Shown: positions 17,863 through 27,179, counted from the stretch's first letter. The stretch: 64,000 nt of DNA from Pseudomonas uvaldensis (GCF_021271205.1 NZ_JAIWKS010000003.1:620001-684000), one strand, 5' to 3'. Notes: a model not told the origin generated them from the sequence alone. Numbers and translations are program-made.

Positions 17863-19863
17863 GTGCCCATTACTTTTCAGGCCTTGTTTGCCCCCGACCG
17901 CCTCGCTGTGCAATTCGCCATCAAAACCGTGCTCGGTGGTGGGCTGGCGCTATGGCTGGCTCTGCGCTGGGGCCTGGAGCAGCCGTCATGGGCGCTGATG
18001 ACCGCGTTCATCGTGGCTCAGCCCTTGTCCGGGATGGTGGTGCAGAAGGGACTGGCGCGTTTGCTCGGCACCTTGGTGGGAACGGTCATGTCAGTGGTGT
18101 TCATGGGGCTGTTCGCCCAGGCGCCATGGTTGTTCCTTCTAGCGCTGGCGCTATGGCTGGGGCTGTGCACGGCCTGCTCCACGTTGCTGCGCAGCGCTTG
18201 GTCCTATTCGTTCGTACTGGCCGGCTACACGGTGGCGATCATCGCCTTGCCGGCCATTTCCCATCCATTGACCGTGTTCGACCAAGCGGTGGCGCGCTGC
18301 ACCGAGATCAGCCTGGGCATTGTCTGTGCGACGGCGACCAGCGCCTTGCTGTGGCCGTTACGGGTCGAGCGGCAACTGGCGGATCAGGCCCGTGCCGCCT
18401 GGCAAAGTGGGATGCAGGCCGCCCGTGCCACCTTGGCCGGCGACGCCCAGGCGCGAAAAGGCTTGTTGGAAATCCTCGGCAAAATCGTCGCCGTGGACGC
18501 CCAGCGTGAACATGCCTGGTTCGAAGGCCGCCTCGGCCGGCAGCGTGCCCGGGCCATCAGCGGCTTGAGCCAGAAGCTGCTGATGCTGTTGCGTATATCC
18601 CGTTCGGTGCGCCGGCAATGGAAGCAGCTCGAGCCGCAGGAAGCCGAGGCCTTGAAGCCTTGGATGGACGATGTGCAACACGCCCTCGCCGCCGACAGCG
18701 CAACGCTGCACGCCTTGCGGCCCAGGGTGTTGGACGCCTCCCATGATCCAGAGATCAGCTCGGCGCAAAGCTATTGCCTGGCCCGCTTCGCCTTGTTGCT
18801 CGATACCGCCCTGGCTGCCTGCGCTGCGCTATCGGCGGTGCAGGAGGGCAGGGAGGCGGCGGATCCGCCACGTACCCTCACGCCGCACCGTGACCTGTCC
18901 CTGGCGATGGTGTTCGGCGCCCGCAGCGCCCTGGCGTTTCTCGCCGTGAGCTGTTTCTGGCTGGCGACGGCCTGGCCCGCCGCATCGGGTGCGCTGTTAC
19001 TCACCTGCGTGGTGTGCAGCCTGTTTGCCAGTCGCGAAAACGGTGCGCAGATCGGCCTGAGTTTCCTGCGGGGCATCCTGCTGGCCGTGCCGACGGCCTT
19101 CGTGGTTGGCGAGATCGTGCTGCCGCAGTGGAGCAGTTTCGCGATGCTCTGCATGGCCATGGGCGTGCCGCTGTTCCTGGGGGCGCTGGGCATGGCCAAG
19201 CCGCCGATTTTCGCCACGGCCACCTCGTTCGTTCTGCACTTTATCGTGCTGGTGTCCCCGCTCAATACCATGAAGTACGACGTTGCCGCGTTCTTCAATA
19301 ATGCTCAGGCCATGATGATCGGCGTGGGGGCGGCGGTGCTTGCGTTCAATCTATTGATCTTGCGCGATCCTGCCTGGCACAGCCGTCGACTGCTGAAGGC
19401 GACGCTCGACGACCTGGTGCGCCTGACCCATCGCAACCTGCGCGGCGCCGAGAGCTGGTTCGGTGGACGCATGGCCGACCGGTTGCTGCAGCTGGCGCGG
19501 CATTATCCTGAGCTGCCGGTACCGGCACGCAGCCGTTGGGATGATGGGTTGTTGGGCCTGGACATCGGTGATGAGTTGTTGCACCTGCGCCTGAGCCTGG
19601 CTGTTGCCCAGGTGCCCGATCACTTGGCGCAGAAGCGTTATTTCGACGCGTTGGAGCGGGTGCTCGAACGGGGCCCCAACGGTGAGCAGGCCGAGGCATT
19701 GGCTCCGGCGAGCGCCGAGTTCCTGAAGGTGCTGTCGGCGCAGCCGCCGGGCGATGCGTTGAAGTTGGCCCAGGGCGCGGTGGTGCAATTGCAAAACAGC
19801 TGGCGTGCCTGGTGCCGCCAGCACGAACCTGAACGACGGGAGCACAGCCATGGGCTTGCGTGA
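17863..19863 (+). CDS. FUSC family (fusaric acid resistance/AaeB-like) inner-membrane efflux component
   Basis: I favour GTG 17863 (about 666 aa, beginning VPITFQALFAPDRLAVQFAIK). The open frame back to 17800 encodes an unlikely cysteine-rich lead. The protein has two blocks of membrane segments (about residues 20-160 and 340-500), each followed by a cytoplasmic region, as in AaeB and FusC proteins. These export aromatic acids, fusaric acid or similar compounds with a membrane fusion partner. The 3' end overlaps the DUF1656 gene, and HlyD follows, so this is a complete FUSC-DUF1656-HlyD set. Substrate unknown; no regulator gene is adjacent. Confidence 0.88.
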   Translation: MPITFQALFAPDRLAVQFAIKTVLGGGLALWLALRWGLEQPSWALMTAFIVAQPLSGMVVQKGLARLLGTLVGTVMSVVFMGLFAQAPWLFLLALALWLGLCTACSTLLRSAWSYSFVLAGYTVAIIALPAISHPLTVFDQAVARCTEISLGIVCATATSALLWPLRVERQLADQARAAWQSGMQAARATLAGDAQARKGLLEILGKIVAVDAQREHAWFEGRLGRQRARAISGLSQKLLMLLRISRSVRRQWKQLEPQEAEALKPWMDDVQHALAADSATLHALRPRVLDASHDPEISSAQSYCLARFALLLDTALAACAALSAVQEGREAADPPRTLTPHRDLSLAMVFGARSALAFLAVSCFWLATAWPAASGALLLTCVVCSLFASRENGAQIGLSFLRGILLAVPTAFVVGEIVLPQWSSFAMLCMAMGVPLFLGALGMAKPPIFATATSFVLHFIVLVSPLNTMKYDVAAFFNNAQAMMIGVGAAVLAFNLLILRDPAWHSRRLLKATLDDLVRLTHRNLRGAESWFGGRMADRLLQLARHYPELPVPARSRWDDGLLGLDIGDELLHLRLSLAVAQVPDHLAQKRYFDALERVLERGPNGEQAEALAPASAEFLKVLSAQPPGDALKLAQGAVVQLQNSWRAWCRQHEPERREHSHGLA

Positions 19864-20056
19864 ATGGTCGATCGGCGGGGTGTTGCTCAGCCCGTTTCTG
19901 ATTTATGTCGTGCTGGCTCTGCTGGTGACCGGTGCCTTGCGCCTGTTGCTCAGCCTCGTGCCGGCCGGGCGCTGGATCTGGCATGAGGCGCTGTTCGACT
20001 GCGCCTTGTATGTCTGCGTCCTGACTGTCATTACAGTGGTCCTCGGGCCGTTATAA
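19850..20056 (+). CDS. DUF1656 small membrane protein
   Basis: A 68-aa protein with two hydrophobic segments (about residues 9-33 and 45-66). It starts at ATG 19850 inside the FUSC gene, with GGGAG upstream. DUF1656 proteins almost always sit between FUSC and HlyD genes and are thought to be accessory subunits of the pump. It ends 10 nt before the HlyD start. Confidence 0.88.
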   Translation: MGLREWSIGGVLLSPFLIYVVLALLVTGALRLLLSLVPAGRWIWHEALFDCALYVCVLTVITVVLGPL

Positions 20057-20066
20057 GGAGTTGAAT

Positions 20067-20930
20067 ATGCGGACCTCCGTACGCGTCGCCGTCACGTTGA
20101 GCGTGGTGGCGGTGGCCATCTTCGCCGGCTTTCATCTGTGGCAATACTACATGCTCACCCCCTGGACCCGGGATGCGCGGATCCGCGCCGACGTGGTGGT
20201 GATTGCCCCTGATGTATCGGGCTGGGTGCGCGAACTCAAGGCTGTGGACAACCAGCAGGTCAAGGCGGGCGACCTTTTATTGAGCATCGACCGCGAGCGG
20301 TTCGAGGCTGCAGTGGAGAAGGCCCGGGCCGTGGTCCAGACCCGTCAGCAGCAACTGAGCCTGCGCGAACACGAAGCCAGTCGCCGCGCCGCCCTTGGAC
20401 CCCAGGCCATCAGCGCCGAGCTGCGGGAAAACGCCCAGATCAATGCGGGCATCGCCCGGGGCGAACTGCGCGAAGCCCAGGCCGAAGCCAAGGTCGCCGA
20501 GCTAAACCTGGCCCGCAGCCAGGTGCTGGCCCCACGCAGCGGCCACATCACCAACCTGCGGTTGGCCGAAGGCAACTACGTGAACGCCGGGCAGCCGGTC
20601 ATGGCGCTGATCGACGACTCGACGTTTTATGTCCAGGCTTATTTCGAAGAAACCAAACTGCCGAGGATCCGCGTGGGCGATCCGGTCAAGGTCTGGTTGA
20701 TGAGCGCCGACCATGCGCTGGAGGGACACGTGGAAAGCATCAGTCGCGGTATCACCGACCGCAACACCAACCCCGATACCCAGTTGCTGGCCGAGGTTGA
20801 GCCGACCTTCAACTGGGTGCGCCTGGCCCAGCGGATTCCAGTGCGGATCAAGCTGGATAAGGTGCCGGACGGGGTCAGCCTCAGTGCGGGGATGACCGCG
20901 AGTGTGCAGGTGCAGGACGATACCCGCTGA
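20067..20930 (+). CDS. HlyD family periplasmic adaptor (AaeA/EmrA-like)
   Basis: ATG 20067 has AAGGAG 6 nt upstream. The 287-aa product has one N-terminal membrane anchor (about residues 8-27) and a biotinyl-lipoyl-like region (VVVIAPDVSGWVRELKAVDNQQVKAGDLL). A helical hairpin with many Ala/Glu/Gln follows, then a beta-barrel segment (FYVQAYFEETKLPRIRVGDPV). It should link the FUSC pump to an outer-membrane channel, which is not encoded here. Confidence 0.92.
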   Translation: MRTSVRVAVTLSVVAVAIFAGFHLWQYYMLTPWTRDARIRADVVVIAPDVSGWVRELKAVDNQQVKAGDLLLSIDRERFEAAVEKARAVVQTRQQQLSLREHEASRRAALGPQAISAELRENAQINAGIARGELREAQAEAKVAELNLARSQVLAPRSGHITNLRLAEGNYVNAGQPVMALIDDSTFYVQAYFEETKLPRIRVGDPVKVWLMSADHALEGHVESISRGITDRNTNPDTQLLAEVEPTFNWVRLAQRIPVRIKLDKVPDGVSLSAGMTASVQVQDDTR

Positions 20931-20935
20931 TTGGC

Positions 20936-21050
20936 CTGTGGGAACAAAACCGGGAGTCTGTGGGAGCAAAGCTTGCTCGCGATACAGGCGACACGGTTCA
21001 ACTTCAGGACAGTGTCATCGTTCATCGCGAGCAAGCCTTGCGCCCACAGG
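20936..21050. repeat. REPIN at the hlyD/phaJ1 convergent junction
   Basis: GTGGGAGCAAAGCTTGCTCG pairs with CGCGAGCAAGCCTTGCGCCCAC, with a degenerate outer GTGGGAAC arm on the left side only. It lies between two converging genes. Confidence 0.85.
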
Positions 21051-21061
21051 TGCGTGCATCA

Positions 21062-21532
21062 TCAGCCGATGCTGATGGCCGGCAAAGTCGGCAAGGTCAC
21101 GGTCTGCTGTTTGCGCGGCGCAAGGATTTCGGCCTCGCCATCGACCACCAGCTCGTCGCGCTGGTTGAACACGCGGGTGGCGATGCGCACGCGGAACTTT
21201 GGCAATTTTTCCAGGATTTCCAGGCGCACGGTCAGGGTGTCGCCGATTTTCACCGGTTTCTGAAAGCTCATCTGCTGGCCGATGTAGATGGTGCCCGGCC
21301 CAGGCAATTCGCAAGCCACCGCCGCGCTGATCAGTGCACCGCTGAACATGCCGTGGGCGATGCGTTCCTTGAACATGCTCGCCGCCGCGAACTCGGCGTC
21401 CAGGTGCACCGGGTTGTGGTCGCCCGACATCGCTGCGAACAGCTGGATGTCACGCTCTTCGACGGTCTTGCTGTAGCTGGCAGTCTGGCCCACTTCGAGG
21501 GCTTCGTAAGGGATGTTGGTAACCTGGGTCAT
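21062..21532 (-). CDS. phaJ1: (R)-specific enoyl-CoA hydratase, MaoC family
   Basis: The start at 21532 gives 156 aa beginning MTQVTNIPYEALEVGQ, the usual length and start for PhaJ1. The hydratase 2 motif SGDHNPVHLD contains the catalytic Asp and His. The enzyme converts trans-2-enoyl-CoA from beta-oxidation to (R)-3-hydroxyacyl-CoA, a polyhydroxyalkanoate precursor. It follows the hydrolase gene with a 62-nt gap on the same strand, near fadD2 and fadD1, matching the P. aeruginosa order. No PHA synthase gene is in the window. Confidence 0.9.
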   Translation of the reverse strand: MTQVTNIPYEALEVGQTASYSKTVEERDIQLFAAMSGDHNPVHLDAEFAAASMFKERIAHGMFSGALISAAVACELPGPGTIYIGQQMSFQKPVKIGDTLTVRLEILEKLPKFRVRIATRVFNQRDELVVDGEAEILAPRKQQTVTLPTLPAISIG

Positions 21533-21594
21533 CTGTCTCAAATCCTGTAACGGGTAAAAAGGAGAAACGCAGCCAGCGGGCCGCGTCAAGAACA

Positions 21595-22539
21595 CTACTC
21601 GCTTCGTGGCGGCCGTTTGTGGCTCAACGCCTGGGCGATCCAGGCAAGCACGTCGGTCGTCACTTCATCGCGGTTGGTTTCGTTGAACAATTCGTGCCGG
21701 GCCTGCGGGTAAATCTTCAATTGCAAGTGCCGGTTGCCAGCGTCGCACAGGGCATCGGCCAGATCCTTGAGACGCTTGCCTTCGCTCACCGGATCACATT
21801 CGCCGCCAATGACCATCAGCGGCAGGCCCGGATCGATCTGGGCGAGATTGGACGCTTTGCTGATTTGCTGCAATCCGCCGAGCAGATCCACCCATAGCTG
21901 GTTGGTGCAACGAAAGCCGCACAGTGGGTCCTGAACGTATTTGTCCACTTCGACCGGGTCGCGACTGAGCCAATCGAAGGCCGTACGCGTCGGTTTGAAT
22001 GCCTTGTTGAAACTGCCGAACGACAGCCACTCGATCAAGGCGCTGCGCCCGGTGGCACCCTGGCGCCAGCGTTCGAAACGGGCGATCTGGCGAGCGGCGC
22101 GATAAAGCGTCACCGGTTGAAAGTTGGAACCGCTGAGAATCGCCCCATGCAGGCTTGCACTGTGATGCAGCAGGTAAGCCTGGGCGATATAGCTGCCCAT
22201 ACTGTGCCCCAGCAGCAGGATGGAGGTCTCGGGATGTTGCTGGCCGATGTGCTGATTGAGACTGGCCAGGTCGCCCACCACTTTGGCCCAACCGTCATGG
22301 TCGGCGTAATGGCCCAGGATCGCGTTCTCGGCGGTGCGGCCGTGGCCGCGCAGGTCCGGGGCGTAGACGCCATAGTCTTCGTTGCACAGCGCCTGGGCCA
22401 GGCGTGCGTAGCGGCCACTGTGTTCGGCCATCCCATGGGCCACCATGATCACCGCCCGGGGCGCGCTTTCGGGCAGCCACTGATTGACGAACAGGCGGCT
22501 GTGGTCGGTCGTGGTCAGCCAGAACGTTTCATGAATCAT
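21595..22539 (-). CDS. Alpha/beta hydrolase, monoacylglycerol lipase/lysophospholipase-like
   Basis: The start at 22539 has AAAGGA upstream and gives 314 aa. The serine hydrolase motif LLLGHSMGS (nucleophile Ser) and oxyanion motif VAHGMAEHSGRY place it in the Hydrolase_4 group of monoacylglycerol lipases and lysophospholipases. The C-terminal HELFNE supplies the likely catalytic His, and a plausible Asp lies in GGECDPVSEG. No signal peptide is seen, so it should be cytoplasmic. It is divergent from fadD2 and upstream of phaJ1, suggesting a role in freeing fatty acids for activation. Confidence 0.85.
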   Translation of the reverse strand: MIHETFWLTTTDHSRLFVNQWLPESAPRAVIMVAHGMAEHSGRYARLAQALCNEDYGVYAPDLRGHGRTAENAILGHYADHDGWAKVVGDLASLNQHIGQQHPETSILLLGHSMGSYIAQAYLLHHSASLHGAILSGSNFQPVTLYRAARQIARFERWRQGATGRSALIEWLSFGSFNKAFKPTRTAFDWLSRDPVEVDKYVQDPLCGFRCTNQLWVDLLGGLQQISKASNLAQIDPGLPLMVIGGECDPVSEGKRLKDLADALCDAGNRHLQLKIYPQARHELFNETNRDEVTTDVLAWIAQALSHKRPPRSE

Positions 22540-22762
22540 GACGATTCCTTTGCAGGGGAGCATGCGCGCTGTTGCTGCATTGTATAGCCCATCCGTTGCG
22601 TTCCGCCTGATCAGGCCATGCGAAGGCAGCAAGATTCACACAATCTATGACACAAATTGCCGTATTTGCCTGATTGGCCAGAGCTGCTAGTGTCCCAAGA
22701 GCTCCGCTTCTCGCACAGCTCGGAGGCGGCCCGGGACAGTTCAGGTAAAGAGGACAAAAACA

Positions 22763-24451
22763 ATGCAGCCTGATTTCTGGAATGACAAACGCCCGGCCGG
22801 CGTGCCCTCCGACATTGACGTGGGGGCCTACAAGTCGGTCATCGAGGTGTTCGAGCGTTCCTGCAAGAAATTCGCCGATCGCCCGGCGTTCAGCAACATG
22901 GGCGTGACCCTGACCTATGCCGAGCTGGAGCGCTACAGCGCGGCATTCGCCGGCTACCTGCAAACCCACACTGACCTGGCCCCCGGCGATCGCATCGCGG
23001 TGCAGATGCCCAATGTTCTGCAATACCCGATCGCCGTGTTCGGGGCCATGCGCGCCGGGCTGATCGTGGTCAACACCAACCCGCTGTACACCCCACGGGA
23101 GATGCGCCATCAGTTCAAGGATTCCGGTGCCCGGGCGCTGGTGTACATGAACCTGTTCGGCAGCAAAGTCCAGGAAGTGCTGCCCGACACGGACCTGCAA
23201 TACCTGATCGAAGCGAAGATGGGCGACCTGATGCCCACCGCCAAGGGCTGGCTGGTCAACACCGTGGTGCGCAAGGTCAAGAAGATGGTCCCGGACTATT
23301 CGCTGCCCCAGGCCATTTCTTTCAAGAGCGCTTTGCGCCTGGGGCGCGGCCAGGCCATCCGGCCACTGAACGTCAGCCTCGATGACATCGCGGTGCTGCA
23401 ATACACTGGCGGCACGACCGGGCTGGCGAAGGGCGCGATGCTGACCCACGGCAACCTGGTGGCCAACATGCAACAGGCCAGGGCGTGCCTGGGGCAGTTC
23501 GGCGACGATGGTCATCCGCTGCTGCGCGAAGGCCAGGAAGTGATGATCGCGCCATTGCCGCTGTACCACATCTATGCCTTTACAGCGAATTGCATGTGCA
23601 TGATGGTCACCGGCAACCACAACGTATTGATCACCAATCCGCGAGACATCGGTGGCTTCATCAAGGAGCTGAAGAACTGGCGGTTCTCGCTGCTGCTGGG
23701 CCTGAACACGTTGTTTGTGGCACTGATGGACCATCCGGACTTCAGGACCGTGGATTTTTCCCATCTCAAGGTCACCAATTCTGGCGGTACCGCTCTGGTC
23801 AAGGCCACCGCCGAACGCTGGAAGCAACTTACCGGTTGCAGCATTACCGAAGGCTACGGTCTGACCGAAACATCGCCGGTGGCGAGTGCCAATCCCTACG
23901 GTAACAAGTCCCGGCTGGGTACGGTGGGGCTCCCGGTGCCGGGCACGCTGATGAAAGTGATCAACGACGACGGCGTCGAACAACCCTTGGGCGAGCGCGG
24001 CGAGCTGTGCATCAAGGGCCCGCAGATCATGAAGGGCTACTGGAACAAGCCCGAAGCCACCGCTGAAGTACTGGACAGCGAGGGTTGGTTCAAATCCGGC
24101 GACATCGCCGTGATCGACCCGGACGGTTTCGTGCGCATCGTCGACCGCAAGAAGGACATGATCATCGTCTCGGGTTTCAACGTGTACCCCAACGAAATCG
24201 AAGACGTGGTCATGGCTCACCCGAAGGTCGCTAACTGCGCGGTGATCGGTGTACCGGACGAGCGTTCGGGGGAGGCGGTGAAGCTGTTCGTGGTGGCTCG
24301 CGAGGCAGGTGTAAGCGTTGAGGAACTCAAGGCTTACTGCAAGGAGAACTTCACCGGTTACAAGATACCCAAGCACATCGTCTTGCGAGAGTCCCTGCCC
24401 ATGACGCCGGTGGGCAAGATCCTGCGGCGGGAGTTGCGGGATATCGCCTGA
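22763..24451 (+). CDS. fadD2: Long-chain acyl-CoA synthetase FadD2
   Basis: The 562-aa AMP-forming synthetase has the P-loop YTGGTTGLAKGAML, the EGYGLTETSP motif, and the fatty acyl-CoA synthetase signature ending RKKDMIIVSGFNVYPNEIE. It activates fatty acids with ATP and CoA for beta-oxidation. AAAGAGGA precedes the ATG. It is the first of two tandem paralogues; the first-position gene is FadD2 in P. aeruginosa, so naming follows order. The leader holds an imperfect hairpin (TGTCCC at 22692 with GGGACA at 22734). Confidence 0.92.
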   Translation: MQPDFWNDKRPAGVPSDIDVGAYKSVIEVFERSCKKFADRPAFSNMGVTLTYAELERYSAAFAGYLQTHTDLAPGDRIAVQMPNVLQYPIAVFGAMRAGLIVVNTNPLYTPREMRHQFKDSGARALVYMNLFGSKVQEVLPDTDLQYLIEAKMGDLMPTAKGWLVNTVVRKVKKMVPDYSLPQAISFKSALRLGRGQAIRPLNVSLDDIAVLQYTGGTTGLAKGAMLTHGNLVANMQQARACLGQFGDDGHPLLREGQEVMIAPLPLYHIYAFTANCMCMMVTGNHNVLITNPRDIGGFIKELKNWRFSLLLGLNTLFVALMDHPDFRTVDFSHLKVTNSGGTALVKATAERWKQLTGCSITEGYGLTETSPVASANPYGNKSRLGTVGLPVPGTLMKVINDDGVEQPLGERGELCIKGPQIMKGYWNKPEATAEVLDSEGWFKSGDIAVIDPDGFVRIVDRKKDMIIVSGFNVYPNEIEDVVMAHPKVANCAVIGVPDERSGEAVKLFVVAREAGVSVEELKAYCKENFTGYKIPKHIVLRESLPMTPVGKILRRELRDIA

Positions 24452-24470
24452 CTTGGGAGTTCCATAAAAC

Positions 24471-24560
24471 GTGTGGGAGCGGGCTTGCTCGCGAATGCAG
24501 TGTGTCAGTCGACTTTCATTGCCTGACACACTGCATTCGCGAGCAAGCCCGCTCCCACAG
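24471..24560. repeat. REPIN between fadD2 and fadD1
   Basis: The arms GTGTGGGAGCGGGCTTGCTC and GAGCAAGCCCGCTCCCACA are extended by a second perfect inner inverted repeat, GCAGTGTGTCAG and CTGACACACTGC. The full hairpin stem is therefore unusually long, with a loop of only about 15 nt. Confidence 0.92.
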
Positions 24561-24813
24561 GTTCATGTGTATGTCAGAGGTTTTAACAGGGCTTAGTATT
24601 TTTACTCTAAAAATGACCACTGAATATTCTTGAGTCGGATTAGTGACTAGGGAGGCCTATTTTGGCTCTAGTCGACCCTTGGCAAAGCTGCTACTCTCGG
24701 CGCGCTTTTGTGACTTCTCGGCCTTCATTCAAGCCAGATTCACCAACAAACACACACCAATAATAATCGCATCAAATGCGGTGAGAATTCGCGTTGCTGA
24801 GGAGTGGGCTTCC
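24561..24813 (+). promoter_or_regulatory. fadD1 upstream region, gene-free
   Basis: About 250 bp without a gene. The frame of fadD1 is open from 24643, but codon content there is unconvincing. It holds an inverted pair GACTAG (24645-24650) and CTAGTC (24668-24673), a possible operator, and AATAATAA upstream of the start. I could not find a clear PsrA-type GAAAC-N-GTTTC box. Confidence 0.4.
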
Positions 24814-26505
24814 ATGATTGAAGACTTTTGGAAGGATAAGTACCCAGCTGGGATTGCTGCCGACATCAATCCAGACGAGTATCCGAATATTCAGGCAGTG
24901 TTGAAGCAATCCTGCCAACGCTTCGCCAACAAGCCGGCATTCAGCAACCTCGGCAAGACGATCACCTACGGTGAACTGTACGAACTGTCCGGTGCCTTTG
25001 CCGCGTATCTGCAACAGCATACCGATTTGCAGCCCGGCGATCGAATCGCCGTGCAACTGCCCAACGTTCTCCAGTACCCGGTGGCCGTGTTCGGTGCGAT
25101 CCGTGCCGGTCTTATCGTGGTCAACACCAACCCGCTGTACACGGCGCGGGAAATGGAGCATCAGTTCAACGACTCAGGCGCCAAGGCGCTGGTGTGCCTG
25201 GCCAACATGGCGCACCTGGCCGAAAACGTAGTGCCCAAGACGAGCGTCAAACACGTCATCGTTACCGAAGTTGCCGACCTGTTGCCGCCGCTCAAGCGTC
25301 TGTTGATCAACAGCGTGATCAAGTACGTCAAGAAGATGGTCCCGGCGTATCACCTGCCCAAGGCCGTCAAGTTCAACGACGTGCTGAGCAAGGGCCACGG
25401 TCAGCCCGTGACCGAGGCCAACCCGTCCAGCGACGATGTGGCGGTGCTGCAATACACCGGCGGTACCACCGGCGTGGCGAAGGGCGCGATGCTGAGCCAT
25501 CGCAACCTGGTGGCCAACATGTTGCAATGCAAGGCGCTGATGGGCTCCAACCTCAATGAAGGTTGCGAAGTGTTGATCACGCCGCTGCCGCTGTACCACA
25601 TCTATGCCTTCACCTTTCATTGCATGGCGATGATGCTGATCGGCAACCACAACGTCCTGATCAGCAACCCGCGGGATCTTCCGGCGATGGTCAAGGAACT
25701 GTCCAAGTGGAAGTTCAGCGGTTTCGTCGGCCTCAATACGCTGTTCGTGGCCCTGTGCAACAACGAAGGTTTCCGCAAGCTGGATTTCTCGGCGCTCAAG
25801 GTTACCCTGTCCGGTGGCATGGCCCTGCAACTGGCGGTGGCCGAGCGCTGGAAGGAGGTCACCGGCTGCCCGATCTGCGAAGGCTACGGCATGACCGAGA
25901 CCAGCCCGGTAGCCACCGTCAACCCGATCCAGAAGGTTCAGGTGGGTACCATTGGCATTCCGGTGCCGTCGACGCTGTGCAAGGTGATCAACGACGCGGG
26001 CGTCGAATTGCCGCTGGGGGAAGTCGGCGAGCTGTGCGTGAAGGGGCCGCAAGTCATGAAGGGCTACTGGCAACGTCAGGAAGCCACCGACGAGATCCTC
26101 GACAGCGAAGGCTGGCTCAAGACCGGGGACATCGCGCTGATCCAGCCGGACGGCTACATGCGCATCGTCGATCGCAAGAAAGACATGATCCTGATCTCGG
26201 GCTTCAATGTGTACCCCAACGAACTGGAAGACGTGTTGGCGACCTTGCCGGGCGTGCTGCAATGCGCCGCCATCGGCATACCGGACGAGAAATCCGGCGA
26301 GGCGATCAAGATTTTCATCGTCGTCCGGCCGGGGGCTACGCTGACCAAGGAGCAGGTGATGGAGCACATGCGCGCCAACGTCACTGGCTACAAGGTGCCC
26401 AAGGCGGTGGAGTTCCGCGATGCCTTGCCGACTACCAACGTGGGCAAGATTCTGCGACGCGAGTTGCGGGATGAAGAGCTCAGGAAGCTGGGTCTGAAGA
26501 AGTAG
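24814..26505 (+). CDS. fadD1: Long-chain acyl-CoA synthetase FadD1
   Basis: I start at ATG 24814 (MIEDFWKDKYPAG), which aligns with the FadD2 start and gives 563 aa. It has the P-loop YTGGTTGVAKGAML, EGYGMTETSP, and RKKDMILISGFNVYPNELE. It is a clear paralogue of fadD2 next door, with largely the same motif order and spacing. In P. aeruginosa FadD1 prefers long-chain and FadD2 shorter-chain substrates; that split is known for the family, not shown here. It ends before a REPIN at a convergent junction. Confidence 0.93.
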   Translation: MIEDFWKDKYPAGIAADINPDEYPNIQAVLKQSCQRFANKPAFSNLGKTITYGELYELSGAFAAYLQQHTDLQPGDRIAVQLPNVLQYPVAVFGAIRAGLIVVNTNPLYTAREMEHQFNDSGAKALVCLANMAHLAENVVPKTSVKHVIVTEVADLLPPLKRLLINSVIKYVKKMVPAYHLPKAVKFNDVLSKGHGQPVTEANPSSDDVAVLQYTGGTTGVAKGAMLSHRNLVANMLQCKALMGSNLNEGCEVLITPLPLYHIYAFTFHCMAMMLIGNHNVLISNPRDLPAMVKELSKWKFSGFVGLNTLFVALCNNEGFRKLDFSALKVTLSGGMALQLAVAERWKEVTGCPICEGYGMTETSPVATVNPIQKVQVGTIGIPVPSTLCKVINDAGVELPLGEVGELCVKGPQVMKGYWQRQEATDEILDSEGWLKTGDIALIQPDGYMRIVDRKKDMILISGFNVYPNELEDVLATLPGVLQCAAIGIPDEKSGEAIKIFIVVRPGATLTKEQVMEHMRANVTGYKVPKAVEFRDALPTTNVGKILRRELRDEELRKLGLKK

Positions 26506-26525
26506 GGCAGGCTGCAATCCACAAT

Positions 26526-26596
26526 CTGTGGGAGCAAAGCTTGCTCGCGATTGAGGTAGGCCAGCCGACGCAATCGCGAGCAAGCTTTGCTCCCAC
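26526..26596. repeat. REPIN at the fadD1 3' end, convergent junction
   Basis: GTGGGAGCAAAGCTTGCTCG and CGAGCAAGCTTTGCTCCCAC are perfectly inverted around a loop of about 30 nt. Confidence 0.92.
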
Positions 26597-26607
26597 GGCG
26601 GTACCGG

Positions 26608-26985
26608 TTACAACTTGAACTGGGCGAAATTCAGGTTGGTACCACCGGGCCGCAAATCCTGCAGATACGAATCCTTGTCGGCACTCAGCTCCAGGCTCAG
26701 GGCTGCCTTGCGCTTGCCCTGGTTACGTACTTCCAGGCCTTCCATCTTTTCCCGCAGGAACACGGTCGGTACCTTCAAGTGCAGCAGCTCGTCGGTGGTC
26801 GGAGTGTGCAGCAACAGATGGACCCATTCGTACTGACCGACGGCCAGGCGTGTCACCGGGATGTTGAACCAGAAGATGTTGCGGTTGCGGTTCAATTCGC
26901 TGAAGTGGCAATTATTGACGCCCAGTACGGCACCGCCCAGTTCCTGGTTTCTGCGGGCGATGGCCTGTTTCTTATCGAGTTTCAT
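26608..26985 (-). CDS. Conserved hypothetical protein
   Basis: I use ATG 26985 (MKLDKKQAIARRNQELGGAVLG), giving 125 aa; the frame is open a further 24 codons upstream. No signal peptide or membrane segment is seen. The protein is mixed alpha/beta with an aromatic-rich segment (NIFWFNIPVTRLAVGQYEWVH near residue 38) and a charged C-terminal half. A similar small gene follows fadD1 in other pseudomonads. I recognise no domain. Confidence 0.75.
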   Translation of the reverse strand: MKLDKKQAIARRNQELGGAVLGVNNCHFSELNRNRNIFWFNIPVTRLAVGQYEWVHLLLHTPTTDELLHLKVPTVFLREKMEGLEVRNQGKRKAALSLELSADKDSYLQDLRPGGTNLNFAQFKL

Positions 26986-27179
26986 AACATTCCTACGGGA
27001 TTGGAGCTTCAGGCCGCAGCCCGAATACGTGGGGCATTCTCGGGGGTTGGCCGGCAAACATAAAGCGCAACCTGCGTTCGACGATGAAATATGCCGCCGA
27101 AAAATGAAACTCCCCGCAAACGGCCCCGGTCAACCCTTATGTAATGACTTTTCGTACCGTTGTTCACAGGAGAGACATC

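Noticed and set aside
22529..24529. A 666-codon minus-strand frame opposite fadD2
   Set aside because: Antisense to a gene with complete acyl-CoA synthetase motifs; composition (His, Gln, Arg-rich) is that of a codon shadow.
24643..24813. N-terminal extension of FadD1 by 57 residues
   Set aside because: FadD2 and other FadD proteins start at the position equal to ATG 24814; the upstream codons look non-coding.
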